Shown piece after piece: positions 42,401 to 54,983 of a stretch of 64,000 nucleotides of DNA. The DNA comes from Fragilaria crotonensis (taxonomy: Eukaryota; Bacillariophyta; Fragilariophyceae; Fragilariales; Fragilariaceae). Both the position numbers and the translations under genes were made by a program. Below the pieces are notes generated by a model. That model had not been told where the DNA came from. It was given only the letters and a program-made list of their open reading frames with translations, and made no database searches. Position 1 is the stretch's first letter; every line of letters starts with the position of its first letter. The stretch covers positions 1-64,000 of the forward strand of contig JAKSYS010000269.1 in the NCBI GenBank assembly GCA_022925895.1, written 5' to 3'.

Positions 42401-45396
42401 ATCCGAGATCTCGCGAAGCGGGAACTCGGCCCCTTCGAGATGCGCTCCTGAAAACGCGGCCAGAGGGGTGGGCGGACAGGAGCGGGGCGAGAAGTTCGGT
42501 GGGGCGAAACTCGGATCCCGGCGTCAGGGCGCTGAACGGCTGGGCCCGAAGGGCGGCGTCGAGGTCGAGGGCGTACCGTTTGAGCACCGCGAGGTTGTGG
42601 CGGGCGGCGTCGTGCGTCCAGTCGAAGCGAAACTCCGTCGCGTGGGTGCGCGGTTGGCCGGAGTGCAAAATAGTGGCAAGGGCATCGGCCAGGCGTGGTT
42701 CGGGGAGTCGTGGGAACGGCGAGTCGACGTTCGGGAGCGGGATCGTCGGCAATGGCACCAACGATGGGAACTTACCGGGAAGCGGGCGTGGCGTGTCTGC
42801 GAGGGCTGATGTCGGCGCGTCGTGGGCGTCTCCGGGCGACAATGCGCGCGCCACGGAGTGGTCGGTCGGTGGCGAGTCGAGGGCGGGAGCGTAGCGCTCC
42901 AGGCCCGACTTCGTTTCGTGACGGGTCGTCGCGGGCTGGCGAGAGATGCGGGGCGTCGGCGACGTGGCGGGGGCGAGAAGGTTCGTGCGCGTGGGTTCCC
43001 GCGGGACTGTCTCGGGCGGCAGATTCCGATAAAGTCCGGGGCGTCCTACGTGGCGTCTGTTGTGGAACTCGGCCGTCGACCGTTCCTGGTCGAACGCCCA
43101 TTGCGACGGCTGTGCGACGAAGGCGGGCTGGAAGTAAGCAGATGCAGAGGGTCCTAATTTTGTTTTCTTGCTGGGCGGCGTCGCGTCGGACGAGGGGCGG
43201 CGCATGCGCGCCCGGCACTGCTCTATCCACGCTCGTACGGCGGTCGTCTGTTCGGTCGTGAGGGCGACGTGCGAGGCGCTCAAGAAACAGCTCTTGACGC
43301 ACTTCCCGTTTAGGTGCCACCTGCAGCACATGTTCGGGATCGGTCCACTTCGGACGTGATCGAGGAACACCTGCCAAGTGTCGTTCGCGTCTCTCGGGAA
43401 AAGGTCCTGCTGTGGGTTTGTGACTGCGTCCGCGGGTTGCCCGCGACGTCCGGCTCGAGCGCTCCCGGCGGCGGCTACAGGCTGCGAGTCGCCCTTTTGG
43501 TCGACTCCACGTCCCAGCCGCTCCTTGAGGAAGTCGCAGGCCGGGAAGACAAAGGCGCCGTCCTCCAACTGCTGCCGGGTGGACCTGAATTCTAGGAGTG
43601 CTGGGTTGATCTCGTCCTCGTGTTCGACTCCAGCGCAGAGAACTAGGTATTGTTGCATGCGTTTTCGATGAACCAACCTAACCTGCACGCGGCTGAGGGG
43701 TCAGCGTGCGCTAGCTGGCGGAGCGTCGCCAGTGTGGAGCCGACCGCCCTGGTCAGGAAACGGCTCCACTCGTCCAACATGTGTGTGAGCGGGAATTGGC
43801 TCCGAAAGGAGCTCCAGCACTCCGCTCATGTTCTCGATAAGCCGCGCGAGTTCGTGAAAATCTTTCGGCACCGTGAAGTTGAGTTTTGTCATGCTCTTGA
43901 TGTCCTTCTCCGAGAAGCCCGTGGTCGTGTCGGTCGTCTTGAGTTGCATTTGCACAAGGGTGCTGGCGTGATCAGAGGCTTCTCGCCCGATCGCTGCTGC
44001 TCGGGCGAACGTCTGGGGACCGCAACAGAAGAGGCTGAAGGCCCCTGGCCGGTCAGGTGTGTCGGCCGTGAAAGAAGCGGTGCGGATTGCGGCGCAGAAG
44101 CCCATGGGAATGAACGCGTCTCGACCTTTGGTGTTCCTCAAGAAGTGGTGGATGTGGTTTTGTACGTAGGCCACGTTGCTAAGCGTCAGGATGTCCGAGA
44201 AAGACTGGACCGGGCGGCTGCGAATCATCCTGTCGGCGTCCCTTTCGGACACGAAAAGGACCATTCGTTTCGTCGACGGCGGGAAAGAGTCAAAGCCTGT
44301 CTTCGACGTTTGGGGGGGACGAGGTCGCTGCGTTTGCTGCCTGTCGCTCCAGTAACGTTGACAGGTTTCGAATGGCGTCCTCTGTGCGTCCTGGCGTGCT
44401 GGCATGGTCGTCCGTCCGAATGAGGCTCCTAGCTCTGACCGCCAGATGCTTGAGGTGTAGCGATTTCGCCCATTCGTCCGATCGTTTGGAGTATGCGTTT
44501 GATGCCGCCACCCCTCGCTTTGTCGGTCCCGGGGTCCTCCTCGAGTTTACCGCTACGCTGAGGACCCACCGCGGGATGTAAGAGGCTGCCTCCGCGCGGA
44601 TGGTTGCTCTGGACGGGTCTGGGTCCTCGCTCGCTCTCTGTTTAATGGCGTTGACGATCAGTAGGGCGAGCTCCTCTGGCGCGGTGACGTAAGTGTCCAT
44701 GATGGCGGCTGCGATGAAGGCCGGCACCGGGACGGTGGGCTTCATCGTGAACCCGACGACCGTGACGTCGTCTGTGTCGTCCTCGCTCGCGTCGACTGGC
44801 TTGCTTGGCTTCGCCCGGTGCTTCGTTCCGCTTCCTTTCTTCGGTCGTCCTCTGGTTGCAGTCGGCAGGGTGCCGGCTGGCTCGGCTTCGCGCGTGGCTC
44901 CGGTGCTGACGCCTGGCACCTGGGCACGTGTCGTCAGAGATTCATTGATCGCCGCCAGTACGTCCGACGTAGAATTCCACGAGAGCATCCTCGACCAATC
45001 AAAAGGCGTTCCGATGTGTCGCTCTACGACCTGTTTCGTGTCGACCGCCATGGCGGCGGCGAAGCCGCCAGCCCCCATCAGTGCCCAAAGGGCGTTCGTC
45101 CCGTCGTTGAGTCCATCGTCAGCGTCGTGGTGGAAGTGGTGAAAGAGTCGGATGACTCCGTGCGTGTTTACCATAAGGTGGGCGACTTCCGGAGAGCACA
45201 AGTGTACGAATCCTGTAGAATTTGTACTGACCGAGTTCGTCTTCGAATTCAAAGCGCTGAGCTTTTCGACGACCTCCCACTGGTCGAGCTTCCTGAAAAC
45301 GTCCAACCACGTCAAGGTCATCGTCATCGGTGAGCGAGCGTCGTCTGACCCCTCCATTGCGTCTGTGGTTCAAGTCGGGTCGGGGGGGAGAGGCCA

Positions 45397-45553
45397 GATT
45401 AACTAGAGTAGTGTCTTTGTCGATTCGAGTTCGTTCGGATTGTGAGCAATTCGTATCTTGTGTTGTGTTGTGTCGTGGTGTTCGTCTGTCTGTGTCTCGT
45501 GTTCGTCTGTCTGATGGCGACTGCCCGTCCTTTCCCGATCTTCGGACATGCCA
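45397..45553 (-). repeat. split direct repeat A1 of first DIRS/PAT-like fossil
   Basis: About 157 bp, near-identical to 39025-39180; it forms the 5' end of the minus-strand element. Confidence 0.85.
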
Positions 45554-45790
45554 AAGAGAGAGCTGGACAGCGCTATTGTCGCTTATGATGAGCCGTATTC
45601 TCTTTTGGAGCTTTGGAGACCAAACGACGAGATGAATTCTATGGCATCAATTGAAACAATTGATGAAATTGACGAATTCGTTGACGACACCATTGACGAA
45701 GACCATGCAGGCTGCGGCGACCCCGGGCACATCCCACAAAGGGACAGGGTGTTTCTCTCCGCCCTGGACTGGACAAACCTTTGTTTGTAG
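45554..45790 (+). CDS. C-terminal part of the split DUF6824 gene
   Basis: Directly after the retroelement the frame KRELDSAIVAYDEPYSLLEL, then ETIDEIDEFVDDTIDED, runs to TAG at 45790. It begins on a codon boundary, and 38639 ends on one, so the two parts belong to one frame of about 310 codons before the insertion. The acidic, Glu/Asp-rich tail with a DELW-like aromatic patch would suit an activation or interaction region; that is inference. The ATG at 45548 lies in the element's repeat and is probably not a natural start. This allele is probably non-functional or makes a truncated product. Confidence 0.55.
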   Translation, partial: KRELDSAIVAYDEPYSLLELWRPNDEMNSMASIETIDEIDEFVDDTIDEDHAGCGDPGHIPQRDRVFLSALDWTNLCL

Positions 45791-46064
45791 CATCTCTAGA
45801 ATACACAAATACACAACGGCACTTTACTATAACGCTAGAACCTGTCCTTGCGGTCGATTGGTTTTTCATCTAGGGAGTTTTGTGACAACACGAAAAATAA
45901 GCTTTTGTTGGATCACTTGACAAGACTGTTGTGAGGTTTGGTAATGTCTTGACTCTTGACATGATCAAGTGAAATGTGTACGAGCTACCAGGTGTGAAAA
46001 GAATGCACACGTGATGCAAATCTACGGTAGGCGACCGTCGTGTAGCCAGAGAGGAAGTAAACCT

Positions 46065-46150
46065 GGGAGGTCCGGCAAATGTATATACCTCTTCTCGAAG
46101 CTTCCACACACAAATGATACAATACTAAGTTGGTGTGTTGTCGGACCTTC
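46065..46150. repeat. short inverted-ended repeat, copy 3
   Basis: About 86 bp starting GGGAGGTCCGGCAAA and ending TTGTCGGACCTTC, with the core CTTCTCGAAGCTTCCACA. It matches 17741-17822 and 17915-17996. It ends one base before the Copia target duplication. Confidence 0.5.
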
Positions 46151-46155
46151 GTCTG

Positions 46156-46329
46156 TGAGTTGATTATTTGATTTATACGTATGTTATACAACACTACACA
46201 AGTGAGTAAACATGTAACCGACCGTACCGTACCGTACGCCTACTGTATACGACACGACTACGACAGTTTATAACTTCTCTATTATCGACCCGTTTACGTT
46301 CGTTCTCTTTTCACGCCGTATTTCGCTCA
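46156..46329 (+). repeat. left LTR of Copia fossil
   Basis: About 174 bp; pairs with 52758-52923. TTTATCAGACTC just after it resembles a tRNA-Met-type primer site. Confidence 0.65.
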
Positions 46330-49300
46330 GTTTATCAGACTCAGCATCGCAGCCGACAATCCAAGAGGCACTGGGTGAGGGAAATGGAACAGGATACGGG
46401 AATCCTGTTCACTCCTGAGGCTTTGCACCTCGAAACTGCGAAAACATGCGTCATGTTTTTCCTTGCGACACGCCTGGACACGCCTTGAACTGTCTACCAA
46501 CAGTGAACCATTGCACAACTGATGCTGATTGTGCTAAATCCATCAGATTGAATACCATCGTCAATCGATGGGGTTGGAGGGACGCCTCCGTTCCCCCTCA
46601 AGTCATGGTGAGAAGGAAACACACTTAAGCAAAATTTGCGATATTTAAATATTGTATAGGAACTGCAATCACTGATATGTTCATATCACACGACCACATG
46701 GCTCAATGCCCCCATTGCAACGGTATGAGTACTACAGTACCATGCGTATGATTTACACGTTAAGAACCCGGTCATTTGGATCTGTATTCAACAATCTTTT
46801 CAGGTCTCGACCGAATCTTGGAACTGCGACCCCACTTTTGGCAATCAGAATCAAGATGGCACCAGCTGTAAATGCTATGCGTACCATGCTCGTCCGCATT
46901 GGGTTCACAAACCCCGCAGCACAAGTAATTGTTGAGAAGAAATTCAACTCCTGTCCGATGACGAGATTGAAAACCTTTGCAAGGTAATTTGCCGACCTGG
47001 TGGTACAATCCCAGGGCTGGCATTGGGTTCACAAACCCCGCAGCACAAGTAATTGTTGAGGATCAGGGTATGGACACTCTGGAAGAAATTCAACTCCTGT
47101 CCGATGACGAGATTGAAAACCTTTGCAAGGTAATTCGCCGACCTGGTGGTACAATCCCAGGGCTGAAACCTGGTGATGCACCTGTGAATGTTCCAGGCAC
47201 CCCCATCAGCTTACGAGCTGAAAACCACCTCAAGCTATTGGCGTTGTATTTACGTCACCAGAAACAACGAATCAGTAGAGTCGTTAATGTTGCAAACGTT
47301 ACACTCAAAACCATTCGCACGTTACGCAAACTCCGTGACTTTGAAATGACCTACAAAGCACCTAACAATCCACCAACCATAAACCCCAAGGGCTGGCCCA
47401 AGACCATGGAACGTATCCATGAATATTTGCGTTCTTACCTTCGCGAACAAAAGATCCCACTCGCATACGTTGTGAGGAAGGATGACGCTATTCCGACGAT
47501 TGAACCGGAAGGTGGATACGCCACAGTCCAAGATGAGATGATTGCTTGCGCAAGCCACTATACTCTCGGACCTAATGGCACAATTTTACCCGACCCGACT
47601 TACATCACCATCCGCGAGAAGGTATGGGAAATCATTGCAAGGATAACACGCGACCAATTGTGCTGGACTTAACCCAGCTCAAAGGACACGCGACGGCCGT
47701 ATGGCCTACGAGGGACTGGCTGGATATGCATTTCCTCGGACCAAATAATGTCCTCGATAACATGGCCTTGATGGCCGAGGACAAACTCAAGACCACCGTT
47801 TATAACGGCGAACAGCATCTCTGGGACTTTTCAAAGTACATCAATGTACACAAGTCCCAACATTAGATTATGGAAGGACTTGTTGAGCATGGATATACGG
47901 GCATTGACATGCGCTCTTAAGTCCGTTATCTCCTCGATGGCATTAAGACCAATAAATTTGAGTCCGTCAAGACTCATATCATGTCTGATGCTGTGCTGCA
48001 CTCTGGAACAACTTTGACGCTTGCTTAACGTTGTACCAGGACTTTATTAAGCAGACCTCGAAGTCAAAGACAACCCCGACTATGGGCATATCTGAAGTCA
48101 AGACATGCGCTGCCGGGTCCAAGCGCAAGTCCAAAGCTGTCGAAGACAGCTACTATACCAAGGCGGAATACGATGCCAAAAGAGAACTCGTAACTAAACG
48201 CCTCAAACGTGGACACAAACCCGGCGCTAAGGAGAGCTGAGTTGCTCCTTAGTAAGGGCGCAAAGGCAAAAGAAAAGGGAAAGGATTCTAACGCGGCGGT
48301 CATCAAGAACCTAAAAGCTGTAAAGCGCAGTGTCGCCCAGCCTACTACGAAACAGACGGCCCCCGCTGATGATGAATCCTCTGGACTCTTCACCAAAATC
48401 GATTCCGAAGGAGAACCAAAGAACGTCACCTCCAGTAAATCCCCGAACAGGTCCAATTCGGCTCTCACTTGCCAGATGAAAAAGGCCAGCAAGTGACAGC
48501 AATACGAGTGCCGGACCTTGTCGATTCTTAGAACGCTTGGATCGATTAATGAAAACATCATCAAATCCAGAACGGACCTCGATTCGCATGCACATCAATG
48601 CGCGATAGGTTCTAACGCCTTAGTAACCCAAGATTTTGATCGCCCAATCAACGTCTCAGGTTACGACCCGAACGGTCCATTCAGCCGCAACTAACGAACA
48701 GTTTCTGCCGCCCTTGCTTACGATGATGCTTTGAGTGGCAAACCTGTTATTCTGGTTATACACCAAGCAATTTTGATACAGACCTTGCCCACAATCTGTT
48801 GTCGACAATGCAGCTACGGCTTAATGACGTAACGGTAAACGACGTACCTCCATTCCTCACCGAAAATCCGACACTGCTTAGACACTCACTCGTCGTTCCG
48901 ACGCATGACTTCGACAAACCCTACTTCATTCCGTTGATGTTATACGGTGTGGCTTCCTCCTTTCTGACACGAAAACCATCCATACAGGAATAGGAGTCAC
49001 TGCCACACATCACTCTTACCAGTGAAGAGCCTGCTTACGATCCGCATGATACTTTGTTGGCAGAACATGAAGAGGCACTGGCCAGAGCGGTGTTAGAAAC
49101 GGGGGACCGCATTGGTTCCTCCCCGCCAAGGCGCCTATGCACAGTCTCCAAAACTGCTCTTGAGCATATTGCTCCCGACCGAACTCTGTTGTCCTCACAA
49201 CAGATCTCGACCGTGCATGACGATGCAATACTTCATGCCACAATGCAAGCGAACGTCTCGACAATTTGCTCAACGACAAAGAGCGGACAATTAACTCCAC

Positions 49301-52300
49301 AGGTCCTTGCGACCAACTGGGGTATCAACGTTAAAACTGCCGCCAGGATACTTAAAGCAGCAACGCAAAAGGGGATTCGAACGGTACTTCACCCGACCCT
49401 GTCTCGTCGTTTCCGTGCAAATGACAGGCAATTGCATTACCGTTGACTCCCAATTGATTTCTTTACCGACACGCTCTTGTCAAACACCACCTCGAGGCGC
49501 AACAACAATAGGTGCGCGCAGATATTTGCCACGCCTGACGGTTGGTGTCGGGCTTTCCCGATGTCAAGGAAATCCCGAGCCCACGAGGGGTTATCCCTCT
49601 TTTTCCAGCGAAAGGGCGAGCCCAATATGGATGGGGCAAATGAACAGACCATGGGCATCTTCCGCAGAAAGTGTCAAGAAGCTGGGATCCGAGTGAAACA
49701 AACAAACCCTATACCCCATGGTCCAATGCCGCAGAGGCGGCAATTCATGAACTCAAAGAGGGCGTTGGTCAACAAATGGTTTGATCAAGAGCCCCTTGGA
49801 GGTTGTTTGACAACTGTTTGGAATGAGAAGCCTACATTCGGTCCCTAACTGCTCACAACATCTATCGATTAGATGGACAAGTACCCGAAGCTCTTGTCAG
49901 CGGCAAAACTGCCGACATCTTGCCATTTGCAACATTTAAGTGGTACGAATGGGTCCTCTTTTGGGACACATCTGTAACATACCCTGACAACACAATCACA
50001 ATAGTCCTTGGCCGTGACCTCGGACCAGCAATAGACATTGGACCTGCTATGACCCGGAAGATCCTTAAGGCGAATGGCAAGGTCGTCTACCGCTTGACCG
50101 CTCGATCATTGATAGCTGACGAAATGGCTGACGAAGCAATGACAAAGGAGAGAGACAAGTTCGACGAATCGATAACAAAGCGACTCGGTGACTCTTTCAA
50201 GCACAAGGACTTCGCAGCCGATCCGGAACTGGAAGACCTTGGGACCCCATCGTACGAGCTATATTAAGACAATGATGAGGGACACTTTCCAGCACCACCC
50301 GACGACGACGATGTGGACCCCAATACGTACGACCAATACGTGGGGGCCGAAGTCGTACTATTGCCGATAGGGGACACCATGATGAACGCGAAAGTTCGTG
50401 GAGGTAAACGTCAAAACGATGGAACTCTCGTCGGCAAGGCCAACCCAAATCCAATCCTCGATACGCGGAGGACGTATATGGTGGAATTTATGGAGGGTCA
50501 AAGAGCTGAACTTACCGGGAACGTGATCGCACAAAACATGTACGCCCAATGCGACAGCAAAGAAACCAATATTTGCTCCTTCCTGGGATCGTCGGCCACA
50601 GAAAAGACAACTCTGCGGTTGAAAGGAAGGATACGTACATCCGTCACGGATTGAATTTGCAACTGCATAAAACCACGAAGAAGGGATGGAGCTTATGCGT
50701 TGAATGGAAGGATGGAAGTACCTCCTGGGAAAGGCTCGCAAGCCTTAAAGAATCAAACCCCATGGAAGTTGCAGATTACGCCATCGCACATGGCATTGAT
50801 ACCGAGCCTGCATTTGCATGGTGAGTACCATTCACCCTTCAACGAAGAGACAGAATCATTGCGGCTATTAATAAACGTTACCATAAGCGGACGCACAAGT
50901 TTAGGATCAAAATACCCAAGTCATGCAATGACTGCGTACGCATCGACAAAGAGAACAATGGTAATACGCTTTGGCAGGAAGCCATACAGAAGGAGATGGT
51001 GAAGGCACTGGTTGCATTCAAATATTGGGCGACAACAAATCACCCCCACCAACCTTTCAGGAAATGCGATGTCACATGGTATATGACGCTAAGATGGATA
51101 ATTTGCAGCAGAAAGCACGACTCGTTGCTGGGGGACATATGACCGAAGTATCGTCAGCAACAACAACAGACGCAAGCGTTGTTTCGAGAGAATCAGTCAG
51201 AATCGCATTGACCATGGCAGCGCTCAATGATTTGGAAGTTAAGACAGCCAACATTGAGAATGCGTACTTAACAGAGCCGATCGGAGAGAAAATCTGGTGC
51301 ACATTAGGGCCAGAGTTCGGCGGCGATGTCGGCAAGCGTGCCATCATTGTTTGCGCATTTTACGGCCTAAAATCAGCTGGTGCTTCTGTTCGGAATCACC
51401 TTGCCGATTGCATGCGTCACCTTGGATGGAAGTCATGCAAGGCAGGCACGGACATTGAGTTGAAACCCGGAAGTCTGAAAGGATGACGGATACCAATACT
51501 ACGCCTATTGTCTTCTCTACGTCGACGACATATCATTGATTCACCACGACGGTGAAAAGGCGCAATGAGAAATTGACCACTTCTTTGAAACAAATCCCAA
51601 CTTGATAGGGAACCCTGAGCTTTACCTTGGGACCAAGCTTTGCCTGATGAGGCTACCGAACGGTGTGAACGTGTGGGGAATGAGCTCGAGGAAGTACATT
51701 CAAGCATCGGTCGCAATTGTGAAGGCGTGCCACTCGCAAATGTACCCCCACAAAAATGGGCAAAGCGTACAGCAACAGGCCCTTTCCCTTGCAATTATTC
51801 TCCTGAACTCAATACAACCAATATACTGGACCACGAGAAGTCTACCTTCTACCAATCGCAAATCGGAGTATTACGATGGATCGTGGAACTCGGCCAAATC
51901 GACATAATTACGTAGGTATCAGAACTATCATCTATGCTTGCAATACCCCGTGAAGGACACCTCAATGCCGTCTTCCACATCTTCAATTACTTGGAAAAGC
52001 AACATAATGCGCGGATTGTATTCGATCCAAGCTATCCGACCATTGACATGATGATGTTTAAAACGGAATGTGATTGGAAATCATTTCATGGCAAGGCGCG
52101 CGAAGCCTTGCCACCAAAAGCACCGACACCTTGTGGGAAGGACATCAACTTACGAATGTTTGTCGACTCCAATTATGCCGGTGATAAGCGAACACGACGG
52201 TCTAGGACAGGTTTAATTCTTTTCCTTAACATGGTACCGATTGTTTGGTTCTCGAAGAAACAAGCAACGATCAAAGCCAGCGTCTTTGGTGCGGAATTAG

Positions 52301-52757
52301 TTGCGATGAAACAAGGTATGGAATGCCTACGTGGATTACGATACAAGTTACGGATGGAGGGAGTGGCCATCTCAGATTCTTCGTATATTTACGAGGACAA
52401 CATGTCTGTTGTCCACAACACACAATGACCAGAGTCCGTACTGAAAAAGAAATCCAATGCGATTTGCTATCATGCAATCCGGGAAGCGGTGGCTATGGGA
52501 GAATGCCTTACCGGCCACGTTTCCACCCACAATAATCCAGCTGACATTCGCACAAAGATTATACCGGAAGGGCGTAAACAAGACCACCTGATTGGTCTAC
52601 TCCTCCACAATATTGCCGACTAAACTTGACCCCCCCTCACTGAGGTTCGCAGGTTTATATGGGCTCCCCTGGTGCTGTCTTAGACGTTCCTAAATGTCAG
52701 TGTACTGCTCCTCTTTGACGACGACTTAAAGTACCACACTAGCTACATAAATTCGAG

Positions 52758-52923
52758 TGGACTGATTTGATTTATACGTACAACACTACACGAATGGTAA
52801 ACATGTAACCGACCGTACTACTACCGTACGCCTACGGTCGTATACGACACGACTACGATAGTTCAAAACTTCTATTATGGACCCGTGTACGTTTGTTCTC
52901 TTTTTCACGCCGTATTTTGCTCA
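52758..52923 (+). repeat. right LTR of Copia fossil
   Basis: About 166 bp; shares TTGATTTATACGTA, AAACATGTAACCGACCGTAC and TACGACACGACTACGA with the left LTR. Confidence 0.65.
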
Positions 52924-52927
52924 TCTG

Positions 52928-54093
52928 GGACATCCGGAATTCTTTCTTCTCACTTCTCACCACACAGCCGCCCAACATGATCCCTACGTTCTAAGGGCAA
53001 TTAGTTTGAGTCACGTTCACTAACGTCAAAAAGTCCTTGCTGGCAGCATGAATGTAAAGTGGGACTTCGCAGGCTCGACGGAAACACCTTCTGCACGCCC
53101 TGAATTTCAGGTTGATCAAACACCTAAAAAAAAACAAAGCATAATCGGTACGGCACACACACCCCATGTTCAAAGCACAGAAAGGGCCAGGCACAGTAAG
53201 CACTGTTGTTGTTGGGGAGAAGACAAGTGATGTGATGATCAGACAGAATGTCAGATTTGAGTCAGTTGTGAACTCTGAATTGACAATTGACAGCACAACT
53301 GAACTGAGAAAAAAGAATTTGCAATTCATTGCAAAAAGGAATCCCAAAGAGTCCAACAACCCAAGATTCCATCAGAGGCTGAAACTAATGGAAAAATCAA
53401 TGAAGACAATAGAAAAGAATGTTTGACAATGGATTGAAGTCCATTGTAAAGGAACAGGGAAAAGGACAAGGAAGGAAGAAGACCGGAGAAGGTCTGATGG
53501 TACAAAAAGGATCCTGGAGAAAGAGTGGCTTAGTTTAGAAGATACCTCATAACTTTTACTACTTTACTGACTTTGTCATGGCCTGACAACCAGCGTAGCA
53601 AGTATTGTGGTACCAAGGAGCTCATGAATATCTGGGAATTGCAACATGTTTCATAAAATGATTGCTTTTGAGAGTTCAGATCGATGATGATGGCAAGTGA
53701 AGCAATGACTACGTCTTTTCTAGAAGTAGCGACCTGACATTTTCAGTTGAATTCCAGCATGATTCGCAATAAAGACAATGATCGTTTGGCTACAAAGTTG
53801 GACATCAATCTGTCATTCCAATGTTTTGAATCTTGGGGACAATCCGCGTGTAAATGATGAAAATGCTGATGGCTGGTGCTGCGCAACAAATGCAGCGATC
53901 ACGTGGCCGTAGGAACTACTACCCTGGCTGCCACCGCAAAAGATGCAAGCCAGATTTGGGTTTGGAGATTTGTTGTCCTGCTCAACATGAGCTGGCTATG
54001 ACTTACTCGGGCCGACGAGTGGCTCAGCGGCTGGACTGGACCAATTGGCCTTCAGTCCTGCTGGGTGGATACATAAAATGACTTGCCACCAGT
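52928..54093. other. intergenic, nothing firmly recognised
   Basis: Several short overlapping frames on both strands, none with domain or codon support. AAGGA-rich around 53450-53530. Confidence 0.35.
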
Positions 54094-54519
54094 TTGTCCG
54101 CCACAGACAGTGGATTTCTGTCTGCATGGAAAGTATCCAGATGTCATTACTTTAAACAGTTGAGTCGCCAGGTGTGTTGGGCAGGTTGTGTATTGGCTGA
54201 TGCTGACGGTTCTCGAATGCCACCTGATGGTGGTTGGTGGGTTTGTGCTGGTACCTTGTTAACTACCACAATTCTTGAAGTTGATGATGATGTACTACGA
54301 AATGAGATCATGGCCATGGCAGCCAGTGACAACTCTTCATCTGCTTATGATGTGCATTATGTGGTGACCCAACATGTCTGTGAAGAGTTGGCAATGCTTG
54401 CCATGAACAGTGTTCTTTGTTATGTTCCTAGTGATTGTGGAAGTTATGATCTGACAAACATTATGGTATTTTTTGATTTTGAAAACTATTTTTCATGCAA
54501 TAACGACACACAAAGCTGA
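54094..54519 (+). CDS. hypothetical 141-aa protein
   Basis: An open frame from ATG with mixed, non-repetitive composition (CWAGCVLADADGSRMPPDGG, LEVDDDVLRNEIMAMAA, EELAMLAMNSVLCYVPSD). There is no signal peptide, clear membrane segment or recognised domain. Protein-like composition is the only support. It could be an exon of a larger gene, since 53854-54081 is also open in another frame, or chance. Confidence 0.25.
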   Translation: MSATDSGFLSAWKVSRCHYFKQLSRQVCWAGCVLADADGSRMPPDGGWWVCAGTLLTTTILEVDDDVLRNEIMAMAASDNSSSAYDVHYVVTQHVCEELAMLAMNSVLCYVPSDCGSYDLTNIMVFFDFENYFSCNNDTQS

Positions 54520-54730
54520 GAACGATGGTCGCAAGGTTTACTGAAAATGTGAAACGCCCGTAAATCACACATGGCTGCACCCTGTTTTGGAGCGGAACGT
54601 CGTCGTTGAGCTAGTACTGTATTACTACTACAACCTACTACCAGGCTCGTACGGTAATCTGCAAGTTCCGTTCATACTTGATTTGGAGCACCCGACGCAC
54701 CCGCGTAACTGGTACTCTCTAGTACTGGTA

Positions 54731-54983
54731 GATTTTTGCAGATAAGACACTAAGCCAATGCAACAGTAGACGAGTAAGCTACTCCCTTCTATTGCAGTAC
54801 CCAAGTGTCTATCTAACATCTGTCGTTACGTAAATGACATACTGACGGCCCTAGGACATTCGACCGCAGCGCGGTCGAGGGCAAACAACTTGTTCCCTGA
54901 TGGAAATCACTCACTTGTTTTGCAAATGAGCGATTTGAATACATCGGTGATGCGATATCTGCCGATGTACTTTTTTTTGCTAA
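54731..54983 (+). repeat. split direct repeat A1 of second DIRS/PAT-like fossil
   Basis: About 253 bp, near-identical to 63537-63788; differences are mainly the length of one T-run. It contains the palindrome CGACCGCAGCGCGGTCG. Confidence 0.85.

Larger units (their letters stand above)
38640..45553 (-). mobile_element. DIRS/PAT-like tyrosine-recombinase retroelement fossil, G+C-rich
   Basis: It reads on the minus strand. Terminal layout is A1 (45553-45397), coding region, B1 (39475-39181), A2 (39180-39025), B2 (38936-38640): the split direct repeat of PAT-type elements. Parts in order are a gag-like region (about 45357-42400), RT with YLDDI (about 42225-41500), RNase H (about 41450-40850) and a tyrosine recombinase region (about 40676-39600). 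It is broken, with roughly five breaks in the coding region. The repeat copies differ at only a few positions, so it is young. It is much richer in G+C and CpG than the surrounding DNA. It has no target duplication, as expected for recombinase-mediated insertion, and it sits inside the DUF6824 gene. Confidence 0.75.
46156..52923 (+). mobile_element. Ty1/Copia LTR retrotransposon fossil
   Basis: The LTRs are 46156-46329 and 52758-52923 (TG...CTCA ends), with TCTG on both sides (46152-46155, 52924-52927). Parts in usual order are gag-like sequence (about 46980-47670), a protease/integrase region (about 48800-50270), RT of the Copia type (about 50970-51900, NIENAYL and FYGLKSAG visible) and RNase H (about 51930-52430, SVFGAELVAMKQGMECLRG visible). 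A segment near the gag start is partly duplicated (46896-46990 against 47023-47120). It is badly broken, with well over ten breaks, and the LTRs have diverged by many substitutions and indels, so it is old compared with the two DIRS/PAT-like fossils. Confidence 0.75.

Noticed and set aside
42277-43261. Several long plus-strand frames (Arg/Gly/Ser-rich) in the G+C-rich element
   Set aside because: Stop codons are rare in G+C-rich DNA; these are shadows of the minus-strand retroelement.
46706-46987. Separate host gene at the start of the Copia interior
   Set aside because: It overlaps a partly duplicated gag-like segment of the fossil and has no independent domain.
53048-53426. Short frames on both strands between the Copia fossil and 54094
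   Set aside because: Low complexity, overlapping in opposite directions, no domain or codon support.
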